42,258 nucleotides of DNA, taken from contig JAISUI010000041.1 in NCBI GenBank assembly GCA_031272155.1, positions 1 through 42,258 of the forward strand, read 5' to 3'. A model generated the notes under the pieces. The model was not told where the DNA came from. It saw only the letters and a list, made by a program, of their open reading frames with translations, and did no database searches. A program made the translations under genes and the position numbers. The stretch's first letter is position 1, and each line of letters starts with the position of its first letter. The stretch is from Tannerella sp. (GTDB lineage: Bacteria; Bacteroidota; Bacteroidia; Bacteroidales; Tannerellaceae). Positions 9,579 through 19,468 of this stretch are shown here, piece after piece.

Positions 9579-12500
9579 TTATTCTAATGTAAGACTCAAA
9601 CAAAGCCCTCTCAATTCATGGAGCAAGACGTTCAATGATTCCGGAATACCCGGCTGTACCATCGTCTCACCTTTCACAATCGCCTCGTATGCCTTGGAAC
9701 GTCCAATAACATCGTCCGACTTAACAGTCAATATTTCCTGCAATACATGCGCCGCGCCAAATGCCTCCAGCGCCCATACTTCCATCTCTCCAAAACGCTG
9801 ACCGCCAAATTGCGCTTTTCCGCCCAACGGCTGTTGCGTAATCAACGAATACGGGCCTATCGAACGGGCATGCATCTTATCGTCCACCATGTGACCGAGT
9901 TTCAGGAAGTAGGTCACACCGACCGTTGCCGGTTGGTCAAAACGTTCTCCCGTTCCACCGTCATAGAGATAAGTCTTTCCATAGCGGGGCAAGCCTGCTT
10001 TATCCGTCCACTCATTCAAATTGTCAATGGAAGCGCCGTCAAAAATCGGCGTGGCGAATTTCACATTCAGCGTCTGACCTGCCCAGCCTAATACGGCTTC
10101 AAATATCTGTCCCAGATTCATGCGCGAAGGCACACCCAGCGGGTTCAAACAGATATCCACCGGCGTACCGTCTTCGAGGAATGGCATATCTTCTTGACGT
10201 ACAATCTTTGAAACAATACCTTTGTTTCCATGACGTCCCGCCATTTTGTCACCAACCTGTATCTTGCGTTTTTTGGCAATATATACCTTGGCAATCTGAA
10301 CGATACCCGTTGGCAATTCGTCGCCGATGGTCAAATCGAATTTCTTGCGGCGTAATTCCGCATCCAATTCTTTATGTTTCTTGAGATAACTGACTATCAG
10401 GCGCTTAATGAGATCGTTCTTGTGTGAATCCGTTGTCCACCTACTGATTTGTATGGAATTATAGTCCAATTCCTCCAAGGCTCTCCGCGAGAATTTGGAT
10501 CCTTTGGATATTACCTCCGTATTCAAATAATCCTTAACGCCTTGCGAAGTTTTTCCATTTGTCAGAATCAGCAATTTATCCACCAAAACGTTTTTCAAAT
10601 CGTCCTTTTTCTGTTCATATTCCTCATCCAATTTCGGCAGCGCCGCTTTATCAGCCAGCCGATTGGCCGGTTTTTTGACATTCTTACAGAACAGACTTGT
10701 GTCTATTACAACGCCTTCTAATGATGGAGTCGCCTTCAAAGAAGCGTCTTTTACATCGCCTGCTTTATCGCCGAAGATGGCACGCAACAGTTTTTCTTCA
10801 GGCGACGGGTCTGATTCGCCCTTCGGCGTGATCTTTCCGATCAGGATATCCCCCGGCTCTACATGAGCGCCGACGCGAATGATACCGCGATCGTCCAGAT
10901 TCCGGATAGCATCTTCGCTTACGTTCGGAATGTCGGATGTTAATTCCTCCATACCCCGTTTCGTTTCGCGCACTTCCAGAATATATTCGTCCACATGCAC
11001 CGAAGTAAAGATATCGTCACGTACCATACGCTCATTCAGAACGATAGCATCTTCATAATTATATCCTTTCCAGGGCATGTAAGCCACTTTCACATTCCGT
11101 CCCAACGCCAGTTCGCCATTTTGCGTCGAATAACCTTCCGTCAGGATATCTCCTGTTTTCACACGCTGCCCACGACGGCAAACGGGCTGTAAATCAACCG
11201 TTGTGCTTTGATTGGTCTTGCGCCATTTCGGAATATTGTACGTCTTAAGGGCATCCTCAAAACTTACAAATTCTTCGTCTTCCGTACGATCATATTGAAT
11301 CTGGATGCAGTTGGAATCTACGTAAATGATTTCACCGTTCCCTTCGGCAATGATTTGCGTTCTGGAATCACGTGCTACCTGCGCCTCTATACCGGTGCCG
11401 ACAATCGGGGCGTCCGTACGTATTAACGGAACAGCCTGACGCATCATGTTCGACCCCATCAAAGCACGGTTAGCATCGTCATGTTCAAGAAATGGGATCA
11501 GCGACGCAGCAATGGATGCAATTTGCGTCGGCGACACATCCATTAAATCCACCTGATTGGGTTCAACAACAGGGAAATCCGCTTCATAGCGAGCTTTTAC
11601 CTTATCGCGGATGAAACGACCTTCTATGTCTAATGGAGCATTTCCTTGTGCAATGATTTTTGCCTCTTCTTCTTCTGCCGTATAATATTTCAACGCCTCC
11701 TTTGAGAAATCCACCTTTCCGTCTTCCACTTTCCGGTACGGAGTAGAAATAAATCCCAAATCATTAATTTTTGCATATACGCAAAGCGATGATATCAATC
11801 CGATATTCGGACCTTCCGGCGTTTCAATCGGACAAAGGCGTCCGTAATGCGTATAATGCACGTCGCGCACTTCAAATCCGGCGCGTTCACGCGACAGACC
11901 GCCTGGCCCTAAGGCCGACAGACGCCGTTTATGCGTAATTTCCGCTAACGGGTTGGTCTGATCCATAAACTGCGACAAGGCATTCGTTCCGAAGAACGAA
12001 TTAACAACCGACGATATGGTTTTGGCATTAATCAAATCTATCGGAGTAAATACTTCATTGTCACGGACATTCATTCGTTCACGGACAGTACGCGACATAC
12101 GTGCCAGACCGATTCCGAATTGATTGAATAACTGTTCGCCGACTGTCCGTACGCGCCTGTTGCTCAAATGATCAATATCATCTACAACGGCTTTTGAATT
12201 AATGAGTTCTATCAAATATTTGATAATCTCAATAATATCTTCTTTTGTGAGCACTTTCACGTCGTCGCCGATGGTCAGGTTCAGTTTCCGGTTGATACGG
12301 AAACGTCCTACATCGCCAAGGTCATACCTTTTTTCCGAAAAGAACAGATTGGTAATGACTTCACGTGCGCTCGCATCGTCTGCCGGTTCGGCGTTTCTCA
12401 ACTGACGGTAGATATATAATACGGCTTCTTTTTCGGAGTTACTCGGATCTTTTTGCAACGTATTATATATGATAGCATAATCAGACAAGTTCTGGTCTTC

Positions 12501-13391
12501 GCGATGCAACAGGATATGTTGTGCACCGGAATCCATAATCGCACTGATATGTTCGTTGTCCAAAACCGATTCACGGTCAATGATCACTTCGTTTCGTTCG
12601 ATAGATACAACTTCGCCCGTATCTTCATCCACGAAATCTTCTACCCATGTTTTTAGTACACGGGCAGCCAGTTTCCGACCAACATATTTTTTCAGGTTGG
12701 CTCTTGAAACTTTTATTTCTTCCGCCAGATTAAAAATTTCCAGGATATCCTTATCGCTCTCAAATCCTATCGCCCGTAAAAGGGTTGTCACGGGAAGTTT
12801 CTTTTTGCGGTCAATGTACGCATACATTACGTTATTTATATCCGTCGCAAACTCAATCCATGATCCCCTAAAGGGTATGATTCGTGCGGAATAGAGTTTA
12901 GTCCCGTTGGCATGAGTGCTCTGACCAAAAAATACACCCGGCGAACGGTGCAATTGAGATACAACGACACGTTCGGCGCCATTGATCACAAAGGTGCCTC
13001 GCTCCGTAATATACGGGATAGGCCCCAAGTAAACATCCTGTATAACCGTATCAAAATCCTCATGATCAGGATCGGTACAATACAGTTTTAATTTCGCTTT
13101 CAGAGGTACGCTGTAGGTAAGTCCACGGGCAATACACTCGTCAATCGTATAACGCGGCGGATCAACATAATAATCTAAAAACTCCAACACGAAATTATTT
13201 CGTGTATCCGCTATCGGGAAGTTTTCAGCAAATACTTTATACAAGCCCTCTTTTTTCCGTTTTTCAGGGGGCGTATCAAGTTGCAAAAAATCTTGAAAGG
13301 ACTTTAATTGTACTTCGAGAAAATCCGGATAAGGCAGAAAATTCTGAATCGAAGCAAAATTAATCCTCTGAGTTTCAGTTGTTAAAGACAT
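9579..13391 (-). CDS. rpoB: DNA-directed RNA polymerase subunit beta
   Basis: The 1270-aa beta subunit forms the other half of the polymerase cleft and binds rifampicin in sensitive strains. The rifampicin region reads [20 protein letters not shown], with the usual Asp, His and Ser at the positions where resistance mutations fall, so the sequence predicts sensitivity. The catalytic-side motifs [12 protein letters not shown] and the C-terminal [15 protein letters not shown] are intact. The ATG at 13391 begins [18 protein letters not shown]. The 108-base gap to rplL carries a terminator-like hairpin and a long-range inverted repeat that reaches the first base of this start codon, suggesting control of rpoB relative to the ribosomal protein genes. 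Confidence 0.99.
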   Translation of the reverse strand: MSLTTETQRINFASIQNFLPYPDFLEVQLKSFQDFLQLDTPPEKRKKEGLYKVFAENFPIADTRNNFVLEFLDYYVDPPRYTIDECIARGLTYSVPLKAKLKLYCTDPDHEDFDTVIQDVYLGPIPYITERGTFVINGAERVVVSQLHRSPGVFFGQSTHANGTKLYSARIIPFRGSWIEFATDINNVMYAYIDRKKKLPVTTLLRAIGFESDKDILEIFNLAEEIKVSRANLKKYVGRKLAARVLKTWVEDFVDEDTGEVVSIERNEVIIDRESVLDNEHISAIMDSGAQHILLHREDQNLSDYAIIYNTLQKDPSNSEKEAVLYIYRQLRNAEPADDASAREVITNLFFSEKRYDLGDVGRFRINRKLNLTIGDDVKVLTKEDIIEIIKYLIELINSKAVVDDIDHLSNRRVRTVGEQLFNQFGIGLARMSRTVRERMNVRDNEVFTPIDLINAKTISSVVNSFFGTNALSQFMDQTNPLAEITHKRRLSALGPGGLSRERAGFEVRDVHYTHYGRLCPIETPEGPNIGLISSLCVYAKINDLGFISTPYRKVEDGKVDFSKEALKYYTAEEEEAKIIAQGNAPLDIEGRFIRDKVKARYEADFPVVEPNQVDLMDVSPTQIASIAASLIPFLEHDDANRALMGSNMMRQAVPLIRTDAPIVGTGIEAQVARDSRTQIIAEGNGEIIYVDSNCIQIQYDRTEDEEFVSFEDALKTYNIPKWRKTNQSTTVDLQPVCRRGQRVKTGDILTEGYSTQNGELALGRNVKVAYMPWKGYNYEDAIVLNERMVRDDIFTSVHVDEYILEVRETKRGMEELTSDIPNVSEDAIRNLDDRGIIRVGAHVEPGDILIGKITPKGESDPSPEEKLLRAIFGDKAGDVKDASLKATPSLEGVVIDTSLFCKNVKKPANRLADKAALPKLDEEYEQKKDDLKNVLVDKLLILTNGKTSQGVKDYLNTEVISKGSKFSRRALEELDYNSIQISRWTTDSHKNDLIKRLIVSYLKKHKELDAELRRKKFDLTIGDELPTGIVQIAKVYIAKKRKIQVGDKMAGRHGNKGIVSKIVRQEDMPFLEDGTPVDICLNPLGVPSRMNLGQIFEAVLGWAGQTLNVKFATPIFDGASIDNLNEWTDKAGLPRYGKTYLYDGGTGERFDQPATVGVTYFLKLGHMVDDKMHARSIGPYSLITQQPLGGKAQFGGQRFGEMEVWALEAFGAAHVLQEILTVKSDDVIGRSKAYEAIVKGETMVQPGIPESLNVLLHELRGLCLSLTLE

Positions 13392-13475
13392 TTGGTTAGG
13401 AATTATTTTGAACTTTATAAGACAATAGACACAAAAAGGTTAAGAATCTTCTTTGTGAGAAGACTCCTAACCAAA
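13391..13475 (-). promoter_or_regulatory. Long-range inverted repeat covering the rpoB start
   Basis: TTTGGTTAGGA (13465-13475, shown on the plus strand as its complement) and TCCTAACCAAA (complement of 13391-13401) are perfect 11-base inverted arms. In the mRNA the second arm ends on the A of the rpoB AUG. The first arm is also the 5' side of the hairpin at 13438-13472, so the two pairings exclude each other. This would let the leader switch between an exposed and a buried rpoB start. The pairing is seen in the sequence; the regulatory role is inferred. Confidence 0.5.
13433..13472 (-). terminator. Attenuator-like hairpin between rplL and rpoB
   Basis: On the minus strand, arms at 13472-13458 and 13452-13438 pair over 15 bp (two G-U pairs) around a 5-base loop, followed by five T residues (13437-13433). 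This has the form of an intrinsic terminator, although the stem is only moderately GC-rich. E. coli has a partial terminator and an RNase III site at the same place, where transcription of rpoBC is reduced relative to rplJL. A similar role is likely here. Confidence 0.6.
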
Positions 13476-13499
13476 TCACCTGATTACCGGACTATAAGA

Positions 13500-13880
13500 C
13501 TATTTAAGCTCAACTTCGGCTCCAGCTTCTTCCAAACTTTTCTTCAGGGCTTCGGCTTCTGCCTTAGCAATTCCTTCCTTGAGATTACTCGGAGCGCTAT
13601 CAACCAAATCTTTTGCTTCTTTCAAGCCCAGGCCGGTCAATTCTTTAACTAACTTAACGATTGCCAGCTTATTAGCGCCAGCCGCTTTCAATACGACATC
13701 AAAAGATGTTTTTTCTTCCTCTGCGGCGGCCGCGCCACCTGCAACTGGACCGGCAGCGACCGCAACCGCCGCAGCGGCTGGCTCAATACCGTACTCATCT
13801 TTTAAAATCGTTGTTAATTCGCTAACTTCTTTTACAGTAAGATTTACTAATTGTTCTGCTAAAGATTTCAAATCTGCCAT
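13500..13880 (-). CDS. rplL: 50S ribosomal protein L7/L12
   Basis: This 126-aa protein forms the multimeric stalk of the large subunit that recruits and stimulates EF-Tu, EF-G and other GTPases. It shows the N-terminal dimerisation region ([19 protein letters not shown]), an Ala/Gly-rich hinge (about 35-55) and the compact C-terminal domain with [21 protein letters not shown]. Length is normal. It follows rplJ by 42 bases, the standard pairing, since L10 and L7/L12 bind as a pentameric or heptameric complex. The attenuator-like hairpin downstream probably keeps its output above that of rpoBC. Confidence 0.99.
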   Translation of the reverse strand: MADLKSLAEQLVNLTVKEVSELTTILKDEYGIEPAAAAVAVAAGPVAGGAAAAEEEKTSFDVVLKAAGANKLAIVKLVKELTGLGLKEAKDLVDSAPSNLKEGIAKAEAEALKKSLEEAGAEVELK

Positions 13881-13922
13881 TTTTTTATGATTTAAATGAT
13901 TATAATCTATTAATAATTTATT

Positions 13923-14459
13923 TTACTTCCTCTCTTCGAGTGTTTTTAAGATACCATGAATCGTTTGCCCTCCGGACTGAAGCGCTGATACCAAATTCTT
14001 GGCCGGCGACTGCAACAATGCAATCAGATCGCCAAGCATTTCTTCCTTGCTCTTCACATTGAACAGTGCATCAAGATTCTCAGCTCCAACATAAAAACTT
14101 TCCTGCACGTATGCAGCTTTTAACTGGGGCTTCAAAATCTCGTTCTTGTTCTTCGTTTGGGTAAACTCTTTAATCAGGCGTGCCGGAGCATTTGCTACGT
14201 TCGAGAACATAATGGCCGTATTTCCCACAAGGGTTTCATACAGCGGACTATAGTCTGTCCCTTCGCTTTTCTCCAATGCCTTCTTAAACAAGGTATTTTT
14301 GACAACCATCAATTTGATTTCCTTTTTGAAACATGCCCTTCTGAGCGAACTTGTCTTCGCCGCATTCAATGCTTCGATGTCTGTCAGGTAGAAGTTATCA
14401 TATTCCTGAAGGTATTTTGACAGTTGTTCTATAATTGCGCTTTTATCTTCCTTTTTCAT
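13923..14459 (-). CDS. rplJ: 50S ribosomal protein L10
   Basis: L10 (178 aa) anchors the L7/L12 stalk to 23S rRNA. The N-terminal globular domain begins MKKEDKSAIIEQL and holds the conserved MVVKNTLFKKALE segment. The C-terminal helix that binds L7/L12 dimers ends LQSGGQTIHGILKTLEERK. It starts 20 bases after rplA, leaving little room for the long L10-binding leader known in E. coli, so autoregulation of the E. coli kind at this gap is not evident. Confidence 0.98.
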   Translation of the reverse strand: MKKEDKSAIIEQLSKYLQEYDNFYLTDIEALNAAKTSSLRRACFKKEIKLMVVKNTLFKKALEKSEGTDYSPLYETLVGNTAIMFSNVANAPARLIKEFTQTKNKNEILKPQLKAAYVQESFYVGAENLDALFNVKSKEEMLGDLIALLQSPAKNLVSALQSGGQTIHGILKTLEERK

Positions 14460-14479
14460 CGCTTATTCATTTTAATTGA

Positions 14480-15175
14480 TTAAACTTCAACTGATTTTGG
14501 GTCTATTTTAATACCCAGACTCATTGTACTGGAAAGATAAATGCTCTTCATATACGTTCCTTTTGCCGCAGACGGTTTCAATTTTATCAATGTAGAAATA
14601 AATTCCTTTGCATTGTCAAAAATCTGTTCCGGCTGGAAAGAAACTTTACCAATGGAAGTGTGAACGATTCCGGCTTTATCAACTTTAAAGTCAATTTTAC
14701 CTTGCTTCACCTCTTTCACGGCTTGACCTATATCATTCGTTACAGTTCCGCTTTTCGGGTTGGGCATCAAGCCACGCGGGCCTAATATCCGTCCCAAAGC
14801 ACCTATTTTCCCCATGATGGACGGCATGGTAATGATAATATCAATGTCGGTCCAACCGCCTTTAATCTTATCAATATATTCGTCCAATCCTACATAATCG
14901 GCGCCGGCGGCTTGCGCCTCCGCCTCTTTATCCGGGGTACATAATGCAAGAACCCTTGTCTGTTTACCGGTACCATGAGGTAACGATACAACGCCTCTTA
15001 CCATTTGATTGGCTTTGCGCGGGTCTATACCTAAACGGACATCCACATCTACGGAGGCATCAAATTTGGTGGTAGAAATTTCTTTCACCAGCGAAGAGGC
15101 TTCTCTCAATGTGTAAATCTTCCCGTTGTCAAGCTTCCCTAAAGCCAACTTTCGATTTTTTGTTACTTTACTCAT
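14480..15175 (-). CDS. rplA: 50S ribosomal protein L1
   Basis: L1 (231 aa from this start) builds the L1 stalk that moves deacylated tRNA out of the E site. The signature [14 protein letters not shown] and the N-terminal [21 protein letters not shown] are intact. I chose the ATG at 15175 because it gives the family-typical [12 protein letters not shown] start and length. An in-frame ATG at 15187 (four residues longer) overlaps the rplK stop as TAATG and is a real alternative by translational coupling. In other bacteria L1 represses its own rplK-rplA mRNA; I did not identify the binding site here. Confidence 0.97.
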   Translation of the reverse strand: MSKVTKNRKLALGKLDNGKIYTLREASSLVKEISTTKFDASVDVDVRLGIDPRKANQMVRGVVSLPHGTGKQTRVLALCTPDKEAEAQAAGADYVGLDEYIDKIKGGWTDIDIIITMPSIMGKIGALGRILGPRGLMPNPKSGTVTNDIGQAVKEVKQGKIDFKVDKAGIVHTSIGKVSFQPEQIFDNAKEFISTLIKLKPSAAKGTYMKSIYLSSTMSLGIKIDPKSVEV

Positions 15176-15186
15176 CTCAATTGACA

Positions 15187-15633
15187 TTAATGGTTAGTTT
15201 CCGGGAATGTCCCAGTTACAGTAATACCCATGCTGCGCGCTGTGCCTGCAACCATCTTCATTGCCGATTCGAGGGTGAAACAATTCAGATCCACCAACTT
15301 GTCTTCCGCGATACCTTTAATCATATCCCATGTCACTTGTGCCACTTTCTTACGATTGGGTTGAGCGGATCCGCCTTTCAGTTTCGCGGCTTCCAACAAT
15401 TGGATAGCCACGGGCGGCGTTTTTACAACAAAGTCAAAACTCTTATCTGCATAATAAGTAATCACTACAGGCAATATTTTGCCAGCGCTTTCCTGGGTCC
15501 TGGCATTAAATTGCTTGCAAAACTCCATAATATTAATACCCTTCGAACCCAATGCGGGTCCTACGGGCGGAGACGGGTTTGCTGCCCCTCCTTTTATCTG
15601 CAATTTGATTTGTCCTGCAATTTCTTTTGCCAT
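15187..15633 (-). CDS. rplK: 50S ribosomal protein L11
   Basis: L11 (148 aa) binds the GTPase-associated centre of 23S rRNA and is needed for the stringent response and factor-dependent GTP hydrolysis. The N-terminal domain carries the conserved [21 protein letters not shown], and the C-terminal RNA-binding domain carries [13 protein letters not shown] and [13 protein letters not shown]. It is 67 bases after nusG, and its stop touches the upstream alternative start of rplA. Confidence 0.99.
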   Translation of the reverse strand: MAKEIAGQIKLQIKGGAANPSPPVGPALGSKGINIMEFCKQFNARTQESAGKILPVVITYYADKSFDFVVKTPPVAIQLLEAAKLKGGSAQPNRKKVAQVTWDMIKGIAEDKLVDLNCFTLESAMKMVAGTARSMGITVTGTFPETNH

Positions 15634-15700
15634 TTCTTTAATACTTAATTTTTTAATCTATATAGAAACAAAAGAACATGTATCATCCGTAACAATGACA

Positions 15701-16243
15701 CTATTCTTTTTCTACTTGTACATAACTTAATTCCAGTGGCGTTTTCCGTCCAAAGATTTTAACGATCACTTTCAGTTTCTTTTTTTCAGAATTGATTTCT
15801 TCTATCACTCCGCTGAATCCGTTGAACGGACCATAGATCACTTTGACGGTTTCACCGGTATAATATTGAACTTCCGGCTCTTCCGTCTGGTCTTGCAGTT
15901 CATCCAACGTTCCTAACACACGACTGACTTCCATCGGACGCAACGGAACAGGATGATCCAGCCCACCCAAGAATCCGATTACATTGGGGATATTGTGCAA
16001 ACGATGCGCAATTTCTCCTACCAGATTCACTTCTACCAATACATAGCCCGGTAGATAAGCGCGCTCTTTCATCACTTTCTTGCCATTACGTACAACAAAG
16101 GTCTTTTCGGTCGGAATCAGCACTTGAGACACGTAATTACCCAAGTCTGAATTTTTTATCTCAGCCTCTAAGTATTCGCGTACTTTATTCTCTTTTCCGC
16201 TGATGGTCCGGAGAACGTAAAATTTCTGTTGAGAATCTGACAT
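15701..16243 (-). CDS. nusG: Transcription termination/antitermination factor NusG
   Basis: NusG (180 aa) binds RNA polymerase, suppresses pausing, helps Rho, and links the polymerase to the leading ribosome. The N-terminal NGN domain begins with KFYVLRTISGKENKVREYLE and contains AYLPGYVLVEV; the C-terminal KOW motif is seen in ETVKVIYGPFNGFSGVIEEI. I chose the ATG at 16243 (MSDSQQKFYV). A frame extension to 16261 would need a TTG start lying two bases after the secE stop and adds six residues with no family support. Gene order secE-nusG-rplK is universal in this operon type. Confidence 0.97.
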   Translation of the reverse strand: MSDSQQKFYVLRTISGKENKVREYLEAEIKNSDLGNYVSQVLIPTEKTFVVRNGKKVMKERAYLPGYVLVEVNLVGEIAHRLHNIPNVIGFLGGLDHPVPLRPMEVSRVLGTLDELQDQTEEPEVQYYTGETVKVIYGPFNGFSGVIEEINSEKKKLKVIVKIFGRKTPLELSYVQVEKE

Positions 16244-16262
16244 TACCAAAAAATCTTTCAAT

Positions 16263-16445
16263 TTAATAGACGAAATCCATTACTTGCTTAAAAACAAAGT
16301 CTATCGCATAGATAAGCACTGCTATGATAAGGGAAGCAAACATAACAACCACAGCGCTACTCGACAACTCTGTTCTTGTCGGCCAAGAAACTTTATGTAC
16401 AAGCTCGTTATACGAGTCTTTAATATATGCTATTACTTTCTTCAT
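16263..16445 (-). CDS. secE: Preprotein translocase subunit SecE
   Basis: SecE (60 aa) is the small clamp subunit of the SecYEG protein-conducting channel in the inner membrane. It has the short single-span form: an amphipathic N-terminal segment (YIKDSYNELVHKVSWPTRTEL, with the conserved SWPTR) followed by one transmembrane helix (about 30-52). Its position between tRNA-Trp and nusG is the conserved one. Confidence 0.98.
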   Translation of the reverse strand: MKKVIAYIKDSYNELVHKVSWPTRTELSSSAVVVMFASLIIAVLIYAIDFVFKQVMDFVY

Positions 16446-16466
16446 TCACTTATATTTTTTCTATTG

Positions 16467-16539
16467 CACGGAAGGAGAGGCTCGAACTCCCGACAGCCGG
16501 TTTTGGAGACCGGTACTCTACCAACTGAGCTACTTCCGT
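16467..16539 (-). tRNA. tRNA-Trp (anticodon CCA)
   Basis: The minus strand folds into a 73-base cloverleaf. The acceptor stem is ACGGAAG/CTTCCGT (perfect), the D arm GCTC/GAGT has one G-U pair, the anticodon stem CCGGT/ACCGG holds the loop CTCCAAA with anticodon CCA, and the T arm is GGGAG-TTCGAGC-CTCTC. The discriminator is G and the 3' CCA is not encoded. It lies between tuf and secE, as is usual in Bacteroidetes. Confidence 0.97.
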
Positions 16540-16607
16540 GTATGACAGGGTTGCATCAATAAGCCATACTTCTGATACAGCCCCGCAAAATTGTACCCTT
16601 TACGGGA

Positions 16608-17798
16608 TTAGTCTCCTAACGATGTGATCTGACCGGCGCCAACCGTACGACCACCTTCGCGGATAGCGAAACGCAAACCTACGTTACATGCAACCGGATA
16701 AATCAATTCTACCTCAATGGTTACATTGTCGCCAGGCATCACCATTTCTACGCCTTCCGGCAACGTAATTTCGCCCGTCACGTCCAATGTACGGATATAG
16801 AATTGAGGACGATATTTATTGTGGAACGGAGTATGACGGCCACCTTCTTCTTTCTTCAGGATATAAACCTCAGCCTTGAATTTGGAATGGGGTTGTATCT
16901 TTCCCGGATGGCAGAGCACCATACCGCGTTTGATTTCATTTTTGTCAATGCCACGGAGCAGCAAGCCTACGTTGTCACCTGCCTGTCCTTCGTCCAGAAT
17001 CTTACGGAACATTTCCACGCCGGTAACCACAGATTTTTTGCCCTTCTCGGCGCCCAAACCGATGATTTCCACTTCTTCACCTGTCTTGATGATACCTGTT
17101 TCGATACGTCCTGTTGCCACCGTACCACGTCCGGTAATTGAGAATACGTCTTCCACCGGCATCAGGAACGGTTTGTCCACATCACGCGGAGGCAGCGGAA
17201 TCCATGTATCCACAGCATCCATCAGTTCTATTACTTTCTCTTCCCATTTGGGATCGCCGTTAAGTGCGCCCAATGCAGAGCCACGGATAACCGGCGTGTT
17301 ATCGCCGTCAAACTCGTAGAACGAAAGCAGTTCGCGCATTTCCATTTCTACCAGTTCAAGCATTTCCTCGTCGTCCACCATATCGCACTTATTCATAAAC
17401 ACAACCAGTTTGGGCACATTCACCTGACGTGCCAAAAGGATATGTTCGCGCGTTTGAGGCATCGGACCGTCAGTAGCGGCAACCACAATGATAGCGCCGT
17501 CCATCTGGGCAGCACCCGTAACCATGTTCTTGACATAGTCGGCGTGACCCGGACAGTCCACGTGCGCATAGTGACGATTTGCCGTTTCATACTCTACGTG
17601 AGCCGTATTAATCGTAATACCTCTTTCTTTTTCTTCCGGTGCATTGTCAATCGAATCGAATGAACGCACTTCAGAAAGACCTCTTTTCGCCAAAACAGTC
17701 GTAATTGCTGCTGTCAGCGTCGTTTTTCCGTGGTCAACGTGACCAATCGTACCGATGTTCACATGCGGTTTCGTCCTGTTAAAATGTTCTTTTGCCAT
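16608..17798 (-). CDS. tuf: Elongation factor Tu
   Basis: EF-Tu (396 aa) is the GTPase that carries aminoacyl-tRNA to the ribosome. The G motifs are intact: [10 protein letters not shown] (G1), [12 protein letters not shown] (G3), NKCD (G4) and GSALGALNG (G5). Domains 2 and 3 follow with the C-terminal [15 protein letters not shown]. Length and start ([20 protein letters not shown]) are normal. It lies directly after two tRNA-Thr genes and before tRNA-Trp, and is probably co-transcribed with them from the promoter at 18137-18167, coupling the factor with some of its tRNA substrates. No second tuf is visible in the window. Confidence 0.99.
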   Translation of the reverse strand: MAKEHFNRTKPHVNIGTIGHVDHGKTTLTAAITTVLAKRGLSEVRSFDSIDNAPEEKERGITINTAHVEYETANRHYAHVDCPGHADYVKNMVTGAAQMDGAIIVVAATDGPMPQTREHILLARQVNVPKLVVFMNKCDMVDDEEMLELVEMEMRELLSFYEFDGDNTPVIRGSALGALNGDPKWEEKVIELMDAVDTWIPLPPRDVDKPFLMPVEDVFSITGRGTVATGRIETGIIKTGEEVEIIGLGAEKGKKSVVTGVEMFRKILDEGQAGDNVGLLLRGIDKNEIKRGMVLCHPGKIQPHSKFKAEVYILKKEEGGRHTPFHNKYRPQFYIRTLDVTGEITLPEGVEMVMPGDNVTIEVELIYPVACNVGLRFAIREGGRTVGAGQITSLGD

Positions 17799-17850
17799 AA
17801 TAAACTTTTCTATTTTAATTAAACTAAATTACTCTTCTTCTTTCGTCTCC

Positions 17851-17925
<75 letters not shown>

Positions 17926-18022
17926 ATTTATCTTACGGGACAGCCCTCCTCGATTTTTCCGGGACGTTTCCCTTTTCTTTTTATCGTTTCATCCAAAAAA
18001 CGCCCTGTCTTGCCTTTTCTTG

Positions 18023-18096
18023 AGCCTCTTGTCGGATTCGAACCAACGACCCCGAGATTACAAATCACGTGCTCTGGCCAACTGAGCTAAAGAGGC
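18023..18096 (-). tRNA. tRNA-Thr (anticodon UGU)
   Basis: This is a 74-base cloverleaf with a perfect acceptor stem GCCTCTT/AAGAGGC and anticodon loop TTTGTAA (anticodon TGT, reads ACA and ACG). The T arm GTTGG-TTCGAAT-CCGAC has one G-U pair. The anticodon stem CGTGA/TCTCG has a U-U mismatch at the third pair. The 3' CCA is not encoded (CAA follows the discriminator T). It is first in the cluster, about 40 bases after the promoter. Confidence 0.93.
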
Positions 18097-18136
18097 TTAT
18101 CTCAAAAATGCAAGTCCCTGCAAAATGAAACGGGTG

Positions 18137-18167
18137 CAAAGTTAGGCATTATTTATTACATACCAAA
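18137..18167 (-). promoter_or_regulatory. Consensus promoter for the tRNA-tuf-secE-nusG-ribosomal protein-rpoBC operon
   Basis: On the minus strand TTTG (18164-18167), a 19-base spacer and TAACTTTG (18137-18144) fit the Bacteroidetes consensus exactly. The start point would be near 18130, 34 bases before tRNA-Thr(UGU). No comparable promoter is seen in the gaps before tuf, secE, rplK or rplJ, so this probably drives the whole cluster. Confidence 0.8.
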
Positions 18168-18183
18168 ATTTAAGCCGTTTTTT

Positions 18184-18483
18184 TTACTTTACCCTCTTTT
18201 TTTCTTTTATCTTAACTAACTGTTTCTCCAAAGCGCCCACCGCCTGATCAACAGATTCCTCGAATGTATCGCTCGTTTTTTCGGCGAAACAGTCATTGTT
18301 TTTTATCTTTAACCGAATGCCGGCCTGTTTATTTTGCGCCGATTCCGGCTTAATGACCCGCAAATTAACTTCTGCCATCAGGATTCCATCATGATACTGT
18401 TCCAATTTGGAAACTTTCTTCTGGATAAACGTTTCTAAGCGCTCTGTGGCGTCAAAATGAATGGATTGAATTCTGATTTCCAT
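18184..18483 (-). CDS. hpf: Ribosome hibernation-promoting factor, short form
   Basis: This 99-aa protein belongs to the HPF/YfiA (RaiA) family, which binds the 30S decoding channel in stationary phase and silences or dimerises ribosomes. The start MEIRIQSIHFDATERLETFIQKKVSKL and the AEVNLRV and AVGALEKQLVKIKEK segments are typical. Only the N-terminal domain is present, so this is the short form, which lacks the dimerisation tail of long HPF. Its start lies inside the end of the recombinase gene (32-base overlap), suggesting translational coupling. The rpsU-xer-hpf-tuf order is, from memory, common in Bacteroidales. Confidence 0.92.
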   Translation of the reverse strand: MEIRIQSIHFDATERLETFIQKKVSKLEQYHDGILMAEVNLRVIKPESAQNKQAGIRLKIKNNDCFAEKTSDTFEESVDQAVGALEKQLVKIKEKKRVK

Positions 18484-19381
18484 AACTACCTCCTTGTTTT
18501 TGTGCTCTCGGATGAGCGTTATACACTTTTTTCAACTCTTCAAATGTAATATGCGTATAGACAGTGGTCGAAGCCAGGCTGCTGTGTCCTAACAGTCCTT
18601 TCACAGCGTTCAGTTCGGCACCGCCGTTCAGCATACTTGTTGCAAATGAATGTCGCAATACGTGCGGACTGCGTTTGCCCAACATCGGCACCGCATCTAA
18701 TCTTGACTTTACGATGCGATAGACTATATTGGGCGATAACGGTCTGCCGTCTTTACGAACAAAAAACCACATTCCCGTATTTTTTATCGCGTCCTCGCGT
18801 ACATTAATATATTGCAACATCATTTCCTTCAAACGTCCGGCAAACGGGATCAAACGTTGTTTGTTACGTTTGCCATTCACCTTGATTTGTAACGCATTGA
18901 AATCAATATCCGTTTCTTGTATCTGTATCAGTTCCGACCGACGAATGCCTGTTTCATACAACATTTCAAGCATCAACCGATCCCTGACCCCTTCAAAATC
19001 ATCCTCAAAATCCCCATCCAGTACCGCGTTAATTTCTTTTTCTCTGATAAAGTAGGGCAGCGAACTCCCTTTCTTGGGGCCTGCGACAAATCGCAACGGA
19101 TTGTCTTTCAATTTTCCCTGCCTGACAAGATATCTGAACCACGACTTAACGGCGCTTAGTTTCCGGTTGACCGAAGCCGGCGTTTGACCGCCATCCAGCA
19201 GGGATACCATCCAGTTGCGTATCTGATCTGCATCTATCAGCTCAGGGTCAAACGCTTCGTTTTCGGCATGTCCTGCAATGTAATTCTCCAACTGAGAAAG
19301 GTCACGCTTATAAGCCATTACGGTATGTTCGGAATAAGCCCGTTCATAGCGTAGATAATTCAAAAACTCTTCTACAGACAT
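18452..19381 (-). CDS. xerC: Tyrosine recombinase, XerC/XerD type
   Basis: This 309-aa site-specific recombinase probably resolves chromosome dimers at dif. The N-terminal SAM-like core-binding domain (about 1-90) contains NRKLSAVKSWFRYLVRQGK. The catalytic domain shows R147 (TGIRRSE), K171, H240 and R243 (HVLRHSFATSML), H266 (LLGHSS) and Y275 (VYTH), so all catalytic residues are present. Length is that of Xer rather than phage or transposon integrases, and the neighbours are housekeeping genes. It lies between rpsU and hpf and overlaps hpf by 32 bases. XerC versus XerD cannot be decided from this sequence alone. Confidence 0.9.
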   Translation of the reverse strand: MSVEEFLNYLRYERAYSEHTVMAYKRDLSQLENYIAGHAENEAFDPELIDADQIRNWMVSLLDGGQTPASVNRKLSAVKSWFRYLVRQGKLKDNPLRFVAGPKKGSSLPYFIREKEINAVLDGDFEDDFEGVRDRLMLEMLYETGIRRSELIQIQETDIDFNALQIKVNGKRNKQRLIPFAGRLKEMMLQYINVREDAIKNTGMWFFVRKDGRPLSPNIVYRIVKSRLDAVPMLGKRSPHVLRHSFATSMLNGGAELNAVKGLLGHSSLASTTVYTHITFEELKKVYNAHPRAQKQGGSYGNQNSIHSF

Positions 19382-19468
19382 ATACTCTTACGTTACATCA
19401 TTTTGATGCAACGAATGTAAGAAAAATATTTCAACTAAACAAGAAAAAAGAATTTTTTATTGGGACGA

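Noticed and set aside
9579-13391. Rifampicin resistance in RpoB
   Set aside because: The residues usually changed in resistant strains (Asp, His, Ser in [20 protein letters not shown]) are all of the sensitive type.
16244-16261. Longer NusG with a TTG start at 16261
   Set aside because: It begins two bases after the secE stop and adds six residues not typical of the family. The ATG at 16243 gives the usual N-terminus.
18452-19381. Tyrosine recombinase as the integrase of a mobile element
   Set aside because: Its length, motifs and position between rpsU and hpf fit a chromosomal Xer recombinase. No attachment repeats or cargo genes are near.
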